Shown: piece after piece, positions 45,790 through 56,384 of the stretch | Position numbering within the stretch: the stretch's first letter is position 1 | How the letters are laid out: every line of letters starts with the position of its first letter | Source: Pleurodeles waltl | Taxonomy: Eukaryota; Chordata; Amphibia; Caudata; Salamandridae | Direction of reading: 5' to 3' | NCBI RefSeq assembly: GCF_031143425.1 | Contig: NC_090450.1 | Coordinates: 220,173,442-220,237,441, forward strand | DNA length: 64,000 nt | Program-made: the position numbers and the translations under genes | Notes under the pieces: generated by a model | The model's database searches: none | What the model was told of the DNA's origin: nothing | Seen by the model: the letters and a program-made list of their open reading frames with translations, nothing else

Positions 45790-46780
45790 CTCTGAAATAC
45801 TGCATCATGCATTCATGACACAGTTGGTACGGTGGATATTGCGAAGAAAAAATACCAACAACAATAAACCACCAATCAAAGCCAAAGTTGCAGATAATTC
45901 CCCCTACATACTAGAAAATATGGCATGCATGGCGGAAGCTATAATGCCAAATATAGTATGAAAGGTTTTGACAAACCCTGAACAACAGCCTTAAAGAAGT
46001 ATACAATCCCCGCTGTGTTAGAAGTATTAAATATACCAACAATCAATTCACCAAAATGTTTAGGAAACTTTGAATATAAGAGGGACTATATCTTCACAGA
46101 TGACCTTGTCACTTGAAGATCATAGCTCTTGCGGGCGGATGTCAGAGCTGCATGTTTTTGGAAGAAAAGAGATTTCAGTCTGCTCAGCTAGTCAAAATTT
46201 ACAGTTGAAGATGCAATTAAGGCCCCATTTCTGCAAATCTTATCTCTTCCGGGGGGAGGAAGCAAGTTACCTCAACAAGTCACAATTTGGGAGACGGAAA
46301 CAACATAGACAATTCCGGATCCCCTTCCACAACAGCTCTCCCCATTCTGGAGGACGTAGCTGCTGTTTGATGGCACCTGGAAAGCCTGGAGAATCAAAGG
46401 GATAGAAACCACCTTCAGATAGCATGCTAAAAAAACAGTTGAAGTATTGCATGCTCCATGCACGGACAGCTGTTTACAAATTATTGAATAGCATACAGAA
46501 GTCTCATTCATTCAATTGAAACATTTGTACTTGAAGTGCAGCTCCCACACCTCATGAATACAACTGTTTCCTAATTTCCCAGTGCATTAACCAAACCGCA
46601 GATGGTGTTTCCCCCACAGTAAAGCCAACTTTTCTAACTTCTCAATCTTTAACATTGCATAAGTAGCGTCTTTTCATAACCTTTAACATCCAACCCATTT
46701 GCATACTGGCCTAGGTTGACTCTCTCCATGTTGTAAGAAAGACATATCACTTTGCACGATGTCTATTGCAGAAGAAACAA
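45790..46780 (-). pseudogene. Env transmembrane part, C-terminal remnant
   Basis: Minus-strand translation shows a Cys-containing segment (46511-46272) and then hydrophobic stretches at 46080-45960 and 45920-45860. The last, LIGGLLLLVFFL, suits a membrane anchor. Stops and at least two frame changes intervene. It is assigned to env by position, downstream of integrase and upstream of the 3' LTR, and by these hydrophobic segments. The MITE at 46782-47307 separates it from the rest of env. Confidence 0.5.
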
Positions 46781-46781
46781 T

Positions 46782-47307
46782 GGGGCATATTGAAGAGTCC
46801 CTAGAGGCACCTTAGCGCCGTCAGAGTGACATTTATTTGGACGCTAAGGCAGCGCTAAAGTGACTTTTTCCATGCACCATAGTTAGAAAGTGGTGCAATG
46901 CATGCATTGTACCACTTTGCAAACCCTTGCACCCCATAATGCCTGTGCCAGGCATAATGTATGCAAGGGTACATTCCACACTAGGAGGCCAGCAAAAATT
47001 TAACAGATTTCACTGCACCATTTTTAGCATAATTTTTCACGCCTGCACAAAGCAGGTGTTAAAATGACGCTTCCATAGAATCCTATGGGCCTCCTTGCAC
47101 TGTGTTACACTAGCGTCAAAAATTTTTACACTAGTGTAGCAAAGCACCACAATAGCATAAAACATTTTCACGCTATTGTGCTAACCTGCGCCATGGTGCA
47201 CTGTATTACAAATACAGCGCAACCATGATGTTATAAGGTGTGAGTAGTGGGGCGCAGAAAAAGTGGTACATCAGCTCTGATGCAACACTTTTTCTTAAAT
47301 ATGGGCC
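46782..47307. mobile_element. Hairpin MITE inserted in the env remnant
   Basis: The left end GGGGCATATTGAAGAG and the right end CTTTTTCTTAAATATGGGCC are inverted. It aligns in reverse orientation with 26791-27310 and 54773-55316. Internal hairpins include GGTGCAATGCATGCATTGTACC and CATAATGCCTGTGCCAGGCATAATG. The flanks AAT and GAT are a poor match. Confidence 0.7.
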
Positions 47308-49031
47308 GATGTTACTTATGGTGGGAATGCTGTTGGACAAAGTGTTCATACCATAATCTACAACATCTAGAGCTTTGAGGATATTTTCCTGGTCTATTTG
47401 CCTTAACCAGGCAGCAGCTTCCAATTGTGATGATTTCCAAATCTTATTATAAATTACATAAAGGAAGTTCTTTGTGCGTCGTTTATGGGTACCTACCAAA
47501 AACATTTTGCAAATCTGTGTTTTCAGATAGGAGACCAAGGTGTTCCTTGATAGCTGCTAGTGTGGATGTTCTCAACCATTGTTGACATAATTTCCTCATG
47601 CTGTAAGTGGTAACAATACTGAAGTGTTTGTGAGATATGTAACAAGGGTGAGGTCTACTCGTTCTAAAACCCCCTGTGGAATTTACAAAACATGAGTGAC
47701 AGCCATTTTTGTTCAATGCCACACTAACCACCAATTTGGAACTGAAAGTGTTGATTTAAATGTTCCATTCTGGACCCACCTATTGACTATTCTTCAGTGA
47801 CATCTAATTGTTTTTCAGCCATTTATCAAATTTTGCTGTGGATAGGATACTGGACTCATTCATTTCCTTAACTTTTGCTAAGCCTAAACAACTTGTTTGT
47901 TTCACTGTTTAATTTAAAAATATAATTTGTAATGGAATGAGATGTGCTCGAAACTAAGATTCCCATCCCTATATTTGCCAATTTTCTACTTCCCCACACA
48001 CCCTTTTGGTCTATTGACTTCAACCAATGTCATAGCCTTCAATAGCCAACTGGGAAACAAATTTGGTGTCAGTTATCATGATACTTTGTAACTCTGTAGG
48101 ATGCAATTTAAAATAGTATGCCTCAGCTTTTTTAACATCATGCCCAGTAAAATATGCAAACTTTTCCAAATAAGTTTTAAAGGTCTCCCATCGGTGGAGT
48201 TGGACAATGTTCCCATTACGTTTTTTTTAAAACTGTTCTCTGGGATCTAGCTCTATGTATAAAGTGATGTCCATAATGATGGTAGCAGAGCATTTCACAT
48301 AGTTGGCAGTTCGTTTGGTAAACATCTTCACTTTCAAATACAGTGTAATATTCAAGCTCAGAAATCATAGAATCAACTGTTTTCAAATCCCCGTCATCAG
48401 AAGCAACTCCTGGTGTTGTTAAATCATTAATTGAAACTTTAAACACATATGGAATTTTCATCAATTCTGTGGGCCCATCTATGTTCAAAGATACTTTATC
48501 CAAAACAATCCCATCAGGAATCCTAACAGCTGAAATGTTCACTAGAGGCAATCCTCTTCGGGCCTTAAGAGAAGAAAGGTAAGGCTTCAGTACCTCATCC
48601 ACCAATTTGACAGCAGTACGTTCGGGAAGGTAATGACCATGTATCAGGAAAAAGAAAACAATGACAAAACCAATCCAAAGAAGGAAGGCAAGCAAAGTTA
48701 GCAATATCCATGGATAATACAATGATTGAATCAGATAGTTAGTTTTAAGTCAATTGACTAGCTTGCATGTTTTTGATACAGGTGGAGAAGAAGATGCTAA
48801 AGAGTTTGAAAAATAATAGTTGATGTCAGCAAAATGTCCAGAAGCAGTTTGTGCAAATACTGGAGCTGGTGCTGGTGAAAGAGAGTGGGGAGATGTATCT
48901 CTTGGTAGTTCATAATAAACAATTCCATCAGATTGTGTGGAATTTGAGAAAAATGACTCAGAACTCTGGACATTTCTTGTTGCTGGTGTAGAGACAAGTA
49001 CTAATGAGAGATTATCTACCCCCCTCCCCAA
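47308..49031 (-). pseudogene. Env leader and surface part, broken
   Basis: The reading frame 49031-48216 is continuous except for one TGA at 48750-48752. It gives about 93 polar residues, then a strongly hydrophobic segment from about 48715 to 48645, then an extracellular-type stretch with Cys pairs near 48320-48270. A long cytosolic N-terminus followed by an internal signal-anchor resembles the spumavirus Env leader. Further on, 47734-47320 has more Cys and a short basic run near 47490 that could have been the surface/transmembrane boundary. Other frames and stops intervene. No envelope protein could be made. Confidence 0.5.
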
Positions 49032-49079
49032 GCTGGGGGAAGTCGCATCATTGTTGATTAAATCTTGAAGAGGTACATC

Positions 49080-50060
49080 CTGACTGGCAGTGAGGGGTGT
49101 CTAGGAACTGATCAGGATTCCTCGTGGTCGACAGGGTAGGACGCGCCACATGGTGTAACTTGGCATTGTCAATGGATGCATGGAAGTTTTCTCTGGATCC
49201 AAACAACAGTGGAAGTATGACAGTTCTAGTACTGTGTATTCCCGGGACTGGAAACAGTGCTTTATATGATGGGCCACATTCTTTTTTTTACAGCTTTTGG
49301 AATTCTGACTGTTGCTGTTTTTGTTATGTCCCTCATTCCCAAAGTGGCAGCAGATGCTGATGAATTTTCATCACAAAATTTTTTAATTCCTGCAAGACAG
49401 TGACACATTTATTTATGTAAGGGTGTGTCTGCCACCACAGCGTCAGAGCCATCAAGATCTGAGGCATACATAGGTATGCCAAAAAGGACCTCATATGGGG
49501 TACACCATCCCAGGGACCTTCGGGTCAGATTATTGAGTGCTCTTTGGACCCCATACAGGTAATTAAGCCAACAACGATCCATTAATAGTACTTTTGCAGT
49601 TAAGGGCTACTTTAAGTCACAGTTTTTCCGCTCCAATACTGAATTTCCCTCATGATGATACGGTGATGTGAAATGGAGTTTGACCCTCCATCATAGCCAT
49701 GGTTTCCCTGAATGCCCTTGAGGCAAAAGCAGGGCCCTGGTCTGAATGGAACATCACAGCTTCATGTACTGCATGGACCAATGAAGACTTGCAAGTATTT
49801 AATAACAGTTCGAACACCAGTTGATCTTTGTGGCCATACCCATAGGAATCTAGAGCAAGAATAAACAGCAACTAAAATATATCTGTATGCAGCATTAGGT
49901 GTTAGGGGACCTCAATGGCTGAGGTACCCACACTTTAAAGGTTTGTTGAAAATTAGGAAGAGGTCTGTGGCGGGTGTTTTGCAGTGGACCCTCTTATTTG
50001 TTGACAGGTGTTACAGCAAAGGACATTCTGTCTGATCGGTTTGCAGAGACCGAGCCACCA
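49080..50060 (-). pseudogene. Retroviral integrase
   Basis: The zinc region near 50025-50000 retains a CNTC pair. In the core, the block that should hold the first catalytic Asp (near 49915) is interrupted by a stop. The second is present as HSDQGPAF (about 49735). The third, a Glu, is present shortly after (about 49640, in a LERK context). A C-terminal domain with a VRIPK-type basic stretch continues to about 49150. At least two frame changes occur. Confidence 0.75.
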
Positions 50061-50069
50061 GTAGCATTT

Positions 50070-51440
50070 TTACAATAGTGAAATGGTAGCTGCCACGTCT
50101 GCATTGGCAGATGCAACCCCCTCATGCGCTGCTTCAATGAATACCTGGCTTTGGTCTTGGTTGGGGAACACACCCATTCCTGATATGCTGACAAAAGCAA
50201 TGTTTTGTGCACTTAGATGGTAGAAATATTTCGCGGGATATGATTTGGGTAAAGGCTTGCTGTCAGCAGAAGCTTTCACAGCAGCGAAAATGTCATCATC
50301 TAATCTTGTCCTGGAATGAGTAACCACTGCAACAGAAGCCATAGCAACTACCAACTTTGCTGCTTCATCAGCCACAGTATTTCCATCAAAGTGTATTCCT
50401 ACACACAGGACGCCCGTGGTGTTCACAACATGGGTATTTGGTAGCATCTCTTTAGGATTGTCTACTTTCCCCCACAGGATCCTGTGTTTAATGGTGTTCC
50501 CTTTGGAGTCTCTGTATCCATTCTTTCACCAGTAATGTAGGTATTCATTGAAGGACTGGACACAATAGTATGAATCACACACTTTGAGTGTTCTTAATTC
50601 AGGAACCATATGTTCCAGTGCCATCAGGAGAGCCTTAAGCTCTGCCAGTTCGGCAGTGCAGTCCCCTACGGTCTGTGTGTATGCGTTTTGAGGGTGGAAC
50701 TGGCTATGATTCATTACACCACTCACTGCTGTGCAGGCAGCAGAGTACTGTTTTGTGACTACTGCCCGTTATGCTGAACCATGAGTGTAAATGATCATCT
50801 GATATTGGTCAAGTGGCAAAATGTTAGCAGGCATTGGGTATTCTAGTTCATAAAGTAAGAACTCTTGTGTCTGTAGTTTAGGGTCAAAAACATAGTCAAC
50901 ATTAGTGGCCGTCAGAGAGGTGGCCCATTGTATCCAACGTGGATATAATGCTTTCGCATTTGGAATGCTGGCTTTGGTAACAGCTTCAAGAGCTGGTATA
51001 GGGGTCACGACCACAATACGTTTCCCCTGGGCCAAAGGACTCATTTTGATGACAGCCATCTGAATAGCAGTTAAAATATTTTCAGTGGGAGCAAAGCATT
51101 GTTCAGCCATGGAATATAAATGTGCATTTTGTGCTATTGGAAATGTATCACATTTGTTGAATGTTACATAGGTGAACCCAAAGGCCCCAGCAATTACTCT
51201 GATGACCAAATTTGTTTTATTGTCCCATGCGTGTAAATGTTTTGCCTTCACCATGTCTTGTTGTAAAGTTCTGAGCAGGCGTGTGTGTTCCACTGTCCAG
51301 AATTTACTTGTGAAATATGGACATATCAGATCGTACAATGGTTTTATGCGCTGTGCATAACCTGTAAAGTAAATTCTACAAAAAATTAAAAAGCCCAAAT
51401 ATTATTGCAGCTTTTTTAATATGCTTGGTAGTTGTAATTG
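50070..51440 (-). pseudogene. RT connection and RNase H
   Basis: The frame 51398-50769 begins with an RT thumb/connection segment (GYAQRIKPLYDLI) and a WTVEHTRLL block. It ends in YTHGSA, where RNase H normally has YTDGSA, so the first catalytic Asp is His. 50726-50530 holds AELAELKALLMAL, with the Glu, and VCDSYYC, with an Asp. 50447-50070 continues with a DGNTVADEAAK motif containing the last Asp. Stops at 50766 and near 50526 split it. The style of the DSYYC region and what follows is spuma-like. Confidence 0.8.
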
Positions 51441-51519
51441 CAAGCACTTTTCTAAAAAGTGCAGTGCTAGGCTCTTTCTCTCATCTGGTTTCTCCTATCT
51501 CAAAAACACAGGACAGTAA

Positions 51520-51847
51520 GGCCCATATTTATACTTTTTGATGCAAACTAGCACCGCCACATCAGGCTGTGCGCTGTTTTATAAGGCCCACCCCCTCCTG
51601 TGTGTCAAAATGACGCAATAGTATAAATAAGGGGCACAGGCCTTAAAATCATTTTTTGGGCGGGAACGCCTACCTTGCACATAATGATGTGCAAGGCAGT
51701 TTCCCACATCCCAAAAATTACGCACACAGTGGAATTTTGACATCCGTGGGCCGGGCGTCAGAGTTTAAATATGGGGCAAGGTTTGCGCTGAATGTGCATC
51801 AAAACTTTTGATGCACATTCGGCACAAACAGAGTATAAATATGCCCC
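51520..51847. mobile_element. MITE with perfect TAA duplication, inside retroviral pol
   Basis: 328 bp. The left end is GGCCCATATTTATACTTTTT and the right end is the inverted GAGTATAAATATGCCCC. TAA is present at 51517-51519 and 51848-51850. An inner palindrome, GATGCACATTCGGC with GCTGAATGTGCATC, lies near the right end. It shares its terminus with 4391-5273 and 8953-9013. Confidence 0.85.
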
Positions 51848-51850
51848 TAA

Positions 51851-51980
51851 GGATGGCAATTTTGTATTTTTTTTAAATTGAACTTGTATCCAAATTTTGC
51901 AAAACCCACCACAATATGGTCCACCCTTCTTAGGTGTTGGACCAGGTCATCATCCATCAGTAGATATCATTGACATAGTG
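51851..51980 (-). pseudogene. RT motif C fragment
   Basis: On the minus strand 51980-51960 reads HYVNDIY, the YxDD box with Asn in place of the first Asp. A one-base shift follows, and then DDDLVQHLRRVDHIV continues to about 51900. It is cut off from motif B by the insertion at 51981-52685. Confidence 0.75.
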
Positions 51981-52685
51981 TAATGATATCTGTATCTAAC
52001 TACTGCTCCATCTTGACCACTGACTCCACTTTGTAATTAGCCTAGCTGCACACCATCACATTGGTGACTACCAGCTCCATTTTGATTACAGACTCCTTTT
52101 TGTACATAACTTAGCTTTAAACACCATGCAGGTATTTTTCTGTGCGCATGTTATGCAATGTGTTTTTTCGCTCATGTTTTCTCTCTGTGTGCTCTTTCTC
52201 ACCAAGGGCTAGAACATAATATGGGGGATTCAGAGTGAGATAAGGATGTACTAGGATGATATTTATGGTACAGCAGGGAATGGTTTATTTTTGGGAGAGC
52301 AGCTTGGGATCTTGGCCAGCCTCAATGGGTTTCTTTCAAAACCAACCTGGTGTAGCCAACAATTCCCACGATGAGAGGTTTTTTTTTAGAATTCTCATTT
52401 CCGGCTTGTTTAAGGTATATAAGAGACTGAAACCAGATTGATCAGGAAGTTGATTGAACTGTGGCAGAAGGGGGACGCCTGTGTCTGTCGCAAATTCCCT
52501 GGAGGGTAGTTTTTTCTCTCTTCACGGTCGACTGGGTCCATGACATATTGCTGGCAAAGAGATGAAGCGAACTCAGGTTTGCCCTACGGTGATGAATTTT
52601 TAACTTCATGGTGGTTTGCACAGTGCATGGATTTATACATACATATATCTTTATAATTGCTGTTTATAGATTGAAGAAGATCATC
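51981..52685 (+). repeat. Solo-LTR-like insertion in the retroviral RT
   Basis: 705 bp lie between two copies of CATAGTG (51974-51980 and 52686-52692). Taking it out rejoins RT motifs B and C at the expected distance. On the plus strand it has a promoter-like GGTATATAAGAGACTG at 52412-52427 followed by GGGACGCCTGTGTCTG, as in retroviral LTRs. If the duplication is the 5 bp TAGTG the right edge becomes CA-3'. The left edge TAATG lacks the usual TG. An LTR from another retrovirus is the best reading. Confidence 0.55.
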
Positions 52686-53700
52686 CATAGTGCATATTTT
52701 CATGAGTATCATGATTTCATTGCTGTGATTATTTCTGAACGTCAACATTTGGTTGTACACTTTTAATCTTCTTCTGCGGGCCTTAAAGAGTGCCTTAAGA
52801 AATGTACTTCTCAGACTAAGAGTGTTGCATTTCATAAATTCCTTTCTGTGTTTGTGTATTTCCCCTTGTCTGGAGTGAAGCAAAACACTTAGGACAATGC
52901 CTCAGGGTCAAAGTCATGCAATATAGAAGTTGCTGAAAACAGGTTAGGACTATTCAGTACTATTCTGATACCCTTGAGGGAGTTATGAAAATTTTCTTTG
53001 TGAGCCTAATGCACTGAAGGCTGTTAAATCCTTGTTTCCAGGTGCTATATTTTGACAGAAGAACCCACTGGAAATATCCAGGGTTGTCTTGTACTTTTTG
53101 TGCACTGAATTGTTGATAAGTGCTGTGCTGTCAGCATTTTGTATTGCAATTGTGCATGTGTGGCTGTTCAAATGTCTGTAATCTAAGACTATTCTGTATG
53201 AATGGTCCAGCTTCGCTACAGGAAACAAAGGCGTGTTCATAGGAGATACACAAGGTTCTATCGCACCCTGGTATTCAAGTTGTGTAAGTATGTATCTCAC
53301 AGGTGCTTTAGCTTCATGCTTAATTGATATTGTTGTTGTGGTAATGTAGTAGATCTTACCAGTATTATATGGTAGGGGCATATCCCAAGCTACATGGTTA
53401 TGATACAGCACGGGGGCTTATGCCAAAGTCCAATCTACAGTGTAAGCTTCTCCTAATTCCCTAGGGATGAGAACTGAGACAGAAGGTCTAATAACCTCTG
53501 CCTCCAAATGGACTATTGCAGGCAAATTCTGGTGGCCAATCCTTTTCTGCCAATAGGATATCATAGCACAGTGTCAATATTTCCCTGAATATTACTTTAA
53601 TTGTGTGCTTAATGTCTCCTTCGAGCTGCAATTTAAATTTTAAACTATGTCAGGGGAAATACAGGCATGTCTACAGTTTCGACTTCTAAGTAGTCGTTAG
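52686..53700 (-). pseudogene. Protease end and N-terminal RT
   Basis: The protease C-terminus lies at about 53620-53530 (a YDILLAEKDWPP-like block); no DTG triad is legible. RT: 53411-52983 is an open frame with GAIEPCVSPMNTPLFPV, SYRIVLDYRHLNS and TLDISSGFF, the last containing the catalytic Asp of motif A. Motif B is near 52895-52865 (a GIVLS context), after a frame change. The downstream RT is at 51980-51851, beyond the later insertion. Confidence 0.75.
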
Positions 53701-53706
53701 TTGCTG

Positions 53707-54600
53707 TCACATCAGGAAAGCTCTTGCATATTTTGCTAAACTATTGTGACCTCTGCCAACTCTGGCAGAGTCAGTGCCCAATTCCTGTCCTTCATTAAAA
53801 ACTTTTTTTGTTTTAAACTGTGCTTTCTGTTGCAGAGGTTTCTCTTCCTTTTTAGTGGAAGATTCAGTTGAGAGTTGTGAATCTCTTCTTTGTTTCACAT
53901 ACACATTTTGTTGTTCAGAATGCCCACATCTCTCACTGCATTTGTCCGGGGAGTCCTGGAAGGAACAAGATTGGTGTGCGGCAATATATTGGTATCTATC
54001 AGGAGTTTTAACATTTTCTCTATTTCTATGGTTATAGCGTTTTTCTGAGGTCTCTGGGATCGGAGATTCTCCTCTTTGTTTAACATTATATTTATTTTGT
54101 TTCTGTTTACCAGCATTTTTTAAAACCCTCCGCTGTTTGCTTGGTAGAACCCTTATAAGATTTACCTTGTAGTTGGGGTTTATTAGGTCCGGCCCCCAGA
54201 CCATCCTGACCTCTACTACTATAGGTCTCTGTGATAATCTTTAGCAGCTCGCGTTGTTGGTCCTGTACAGTAACATCCCAGTGCTTATGGCATGCTTCCA
54301 GGGCAACTGCTTCTCCTTTAAGGTTTCTTAAAATTATTCTGGACACTGTGGCAAAATTGCCTACCAATTGCATCCCCAGTTCCAGAGCTGGGGTAGCCCA
54401 GTGCTAGTCTTGAAATTGTTTCAACACTTCTGGTAAATTTGCAAGTATCAGTGTACCATGTGAGGTAGTATAGAGAGCAGCAAATACTGTTCCACAAGTT
54501 GTGCACATGTCTACTGAGGGATCCATCCCAAAGGCAAGCACATTGTGAGAATTCGGTGTTCATCTTGGGGTCCAATATTTAGGAACACTACTTCTAAAGC
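53707..54600 (-). pseudogene. Retroviral Gag remnant
   Basis: The capsid-like part lies at 54540-54107 in overlapping broken frames. The C-terminal part, 54204-53707, is a continuous frame of 165 residues that is Lys/Arg/Gln/Ser-rich, with a Cys cluster near 53935 (CSERCGH). No canonical CCHC knuckle is seen; spumavirus Gag also lacks one and uses basic boxes. It is assigned as gag by position between the 5' LTR and pol and by its basic, low-complexity C-terminus. Confidence 0.6.
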
Positions 54601-54732
54601 GCTGATTTTCTGTGCTACCCAAAATGAAAGCACATGTAGCAGTTGATAGCCTAACTCTTTTGGCTAGCTAGCAGCACCTCACAGATACTACAGGTAAAAG
54701 TGATTTGTGGCAGCTCACACAGGACTCTCTTA

Positions 54733-55530
54733 GGGTCTGATTCACAGAGGTAAACTTAGGACAAAAGTCTAAGGGCTTGATTTAAGAAAAGTGGTACTGC
54801 ACCCAGTGCAGGGGCACTTTTCTTGCTCACCTTAGCGTTCCCCCTAACGCCACCTTGTACAGGCCGTATATGAGATACCGTGCACCATGGCGGTAGTTAG
54901 GGGAACTAGTGTTAAAAAAATTTATGCTAGTTTGGAGCTTTGCAGGATTAGCGTCAACAATTTTGACACTAATCCTGCAAAGCCCATTGAGGCCTATTGT
55001 AATCAATTGTGTTCCTCCTTTTAACGCCTGCTCTGAGCAGGTATTTAAAGTGGAGGAGAAAATGACACAAATAAATCTCTTAAATTTCTTTGTGCCATTT
55101 TTTTGGCCCCCACTAACGAGGTAGCACCCCCTTTGCATATATTATGCCTAGCACAGGCATAATGTAGTGCAAAGTGTTACAAAGTGGCGCAGTGCATGCA
55201 TTGCGCCACATTGTAAATTTGATGCAGCAAATTTGGCCTCGTTGGGCCACATTAGTGTCAAAATAAATTATGCTAATGTGGCGCAAGGAGGCCTTAGGGG
55301 CTCTTAAATCTTCCCCTAAGTTTAGACCATACATGTAAACTTAAACTAAAAGTCTAACTTTGCTCATAGTAAAGTTAGACTTTTGGTCTAAGTTTACATT
55401 TACAACAGAAGTTTAAAGTTAGACCAAAAGTCAAAATTTACTACGAGTAAAGTTAGACTTTTGTTCTAAGTTTACACTTTTGGTCTAAACTTAGACTTTT
55501 GGTCTAGGTTTACCTTTGTGAATCAGGCCC
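54733..55530. mobile_element. Outer MITE with TTA duplication, in the 5' LTR
   Basis: The left end is GGGTCTGATTCACAGAGGTA and the right end the inverted TTTACCTTTGTGAATCAG, closing with GCCC. TTA lies at 54730-54732 and 55531-55533. The interior (55318-55520) repeats AAAGTTAGACTTTTGGTCTA and its complement several times. Without the inner MITE it is about 250 bp. It has the same termini as 23050-23338. Confidence 0.85.
54773..55316. mobile_element. Inner MITE nested in the outer one, TAA duplication
   Basis: 544 bp. The left end GGGCTTGATTTAAGAAAAGT and the right end GGCTCTTAAATCTTCCCC are inverted, and TAA lies on both sides (54770-54772, 55317-55319). Internal hairpins include CACCATGGCGG with its partner, TTTGCAGGATTAGCGTC with its partner, GCCTGCTCTGAGCAGG, TTATGCCTAGCACAGGCATAA and GTGGCGCAGTGCATGCATTGCGCCAC-type folds. 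It is the third copy of the family at 26791 and 46782. Confidence 0.85.
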
Positions 55531-56384
55531 TTAGACTCCTCAGGAAAGTCATGGTGGAATGAGATCATGTCCCGTTGTCTCATTTACACAGGTTTCATAA
55601 TGTAATGACAAGCAAAATCATATCTTGTTTCAATAGGATTTATGGAAGCAAATGCATTCTATATAAAAAGGCATGAGGTGCGATTCTGAGGATAATGAAA
55701 CCAGACACTATCACAATGGTGACCAAGAAAGTGAAAAATAGAAACAGTCCCACCATATTCGTCAAAATAATACTACTAATTTTCCTACACACAGTACTAA
55801 GATTCCTACATGAAAGCAAGTAGAAGTGATAGCCCTAATCTGCCCATCAAATCCCGGGAGTGTACCACAAGCCCCATACCTGTGCTGAAGGTATAGGAGA
55901 AGTCTGTTAGTCTGCTGTAAATCCTCCTCCACAACAGAAGAGGAAAGGCCAAGTTTCTGCTGAAAATGCCAAGGTGACGGGCAGCATAAAATGGAAATCT
56001 GACTGAAATGTCCTCTCTAAGGATTCTAAGGCAGCCTGATGTTTCATAATAAATAGTGTGTTATTCTAGGAACTGCCAACACATCACTTTCTGAGTTAAG
56101 AAGACACTGTACTCTCTGAGCTGGAAATACCTGGGAACCTATCATATGTAGTCTTGATTAGAGCACGTAATGAAATATCATGCAAAGCAATGAATAGCAA
56201 AGTCCTGCAGAGAAGGAGAATGGGGAAGAATAATAAAACACCACCAATAAAATGATGCCTCGCTAAAATAATAAAAGGAATAAAATGCCTAGTGACTCAA
56301 GGAAGGGTCAGAGGCCTCAGATCCAAGCTAAAATAGGCAAAAATAAGTGTGAGTATGTGTCTAATAACTAATCTCATGACAATG

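Larger units (their letters stand above)
44170..56381 (-). mobile_element. Spuma-like (class III) endogenous retrovirus
   Basis: A 12.2 kb provirus read on the minus strand: 5' LTR (56381-54635), gag, protease, RT, RNase H, integrase, env, 3' LTR (45117-44170). RT and RNase H motifs and a long env leader with an internal membrane segment resemble spumavirus-type rather than gamma or beta retroviruses; this class call is inference. At least four later insertions split it: MITEs at 46782-47307, 51520-51847 and 54733-55530 (itself nested) and an LTR-like unit at 51981-52685. All genes carry stops or frame changes and several catalytic residues are lost, so it is an inactive fossil. Confidence 0.8.
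54635..56381 (-). repeat. 5' LTR of the endogenous retrovirus
   Basis: It aligns with 44170-45117 from TGTAGCAG at the left to CTCATGACA at the right, with blocks such as AGCACCTCACAGATAC, AATGAAACCAGACACTATCA and CAGCCTGATGTTT. A nested pair of MITEs (54733-55530) interrupts it. The matching empty site in the other LTR reads GGCACTCTTCAACTCC near 44250. Confidence 0.8.
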
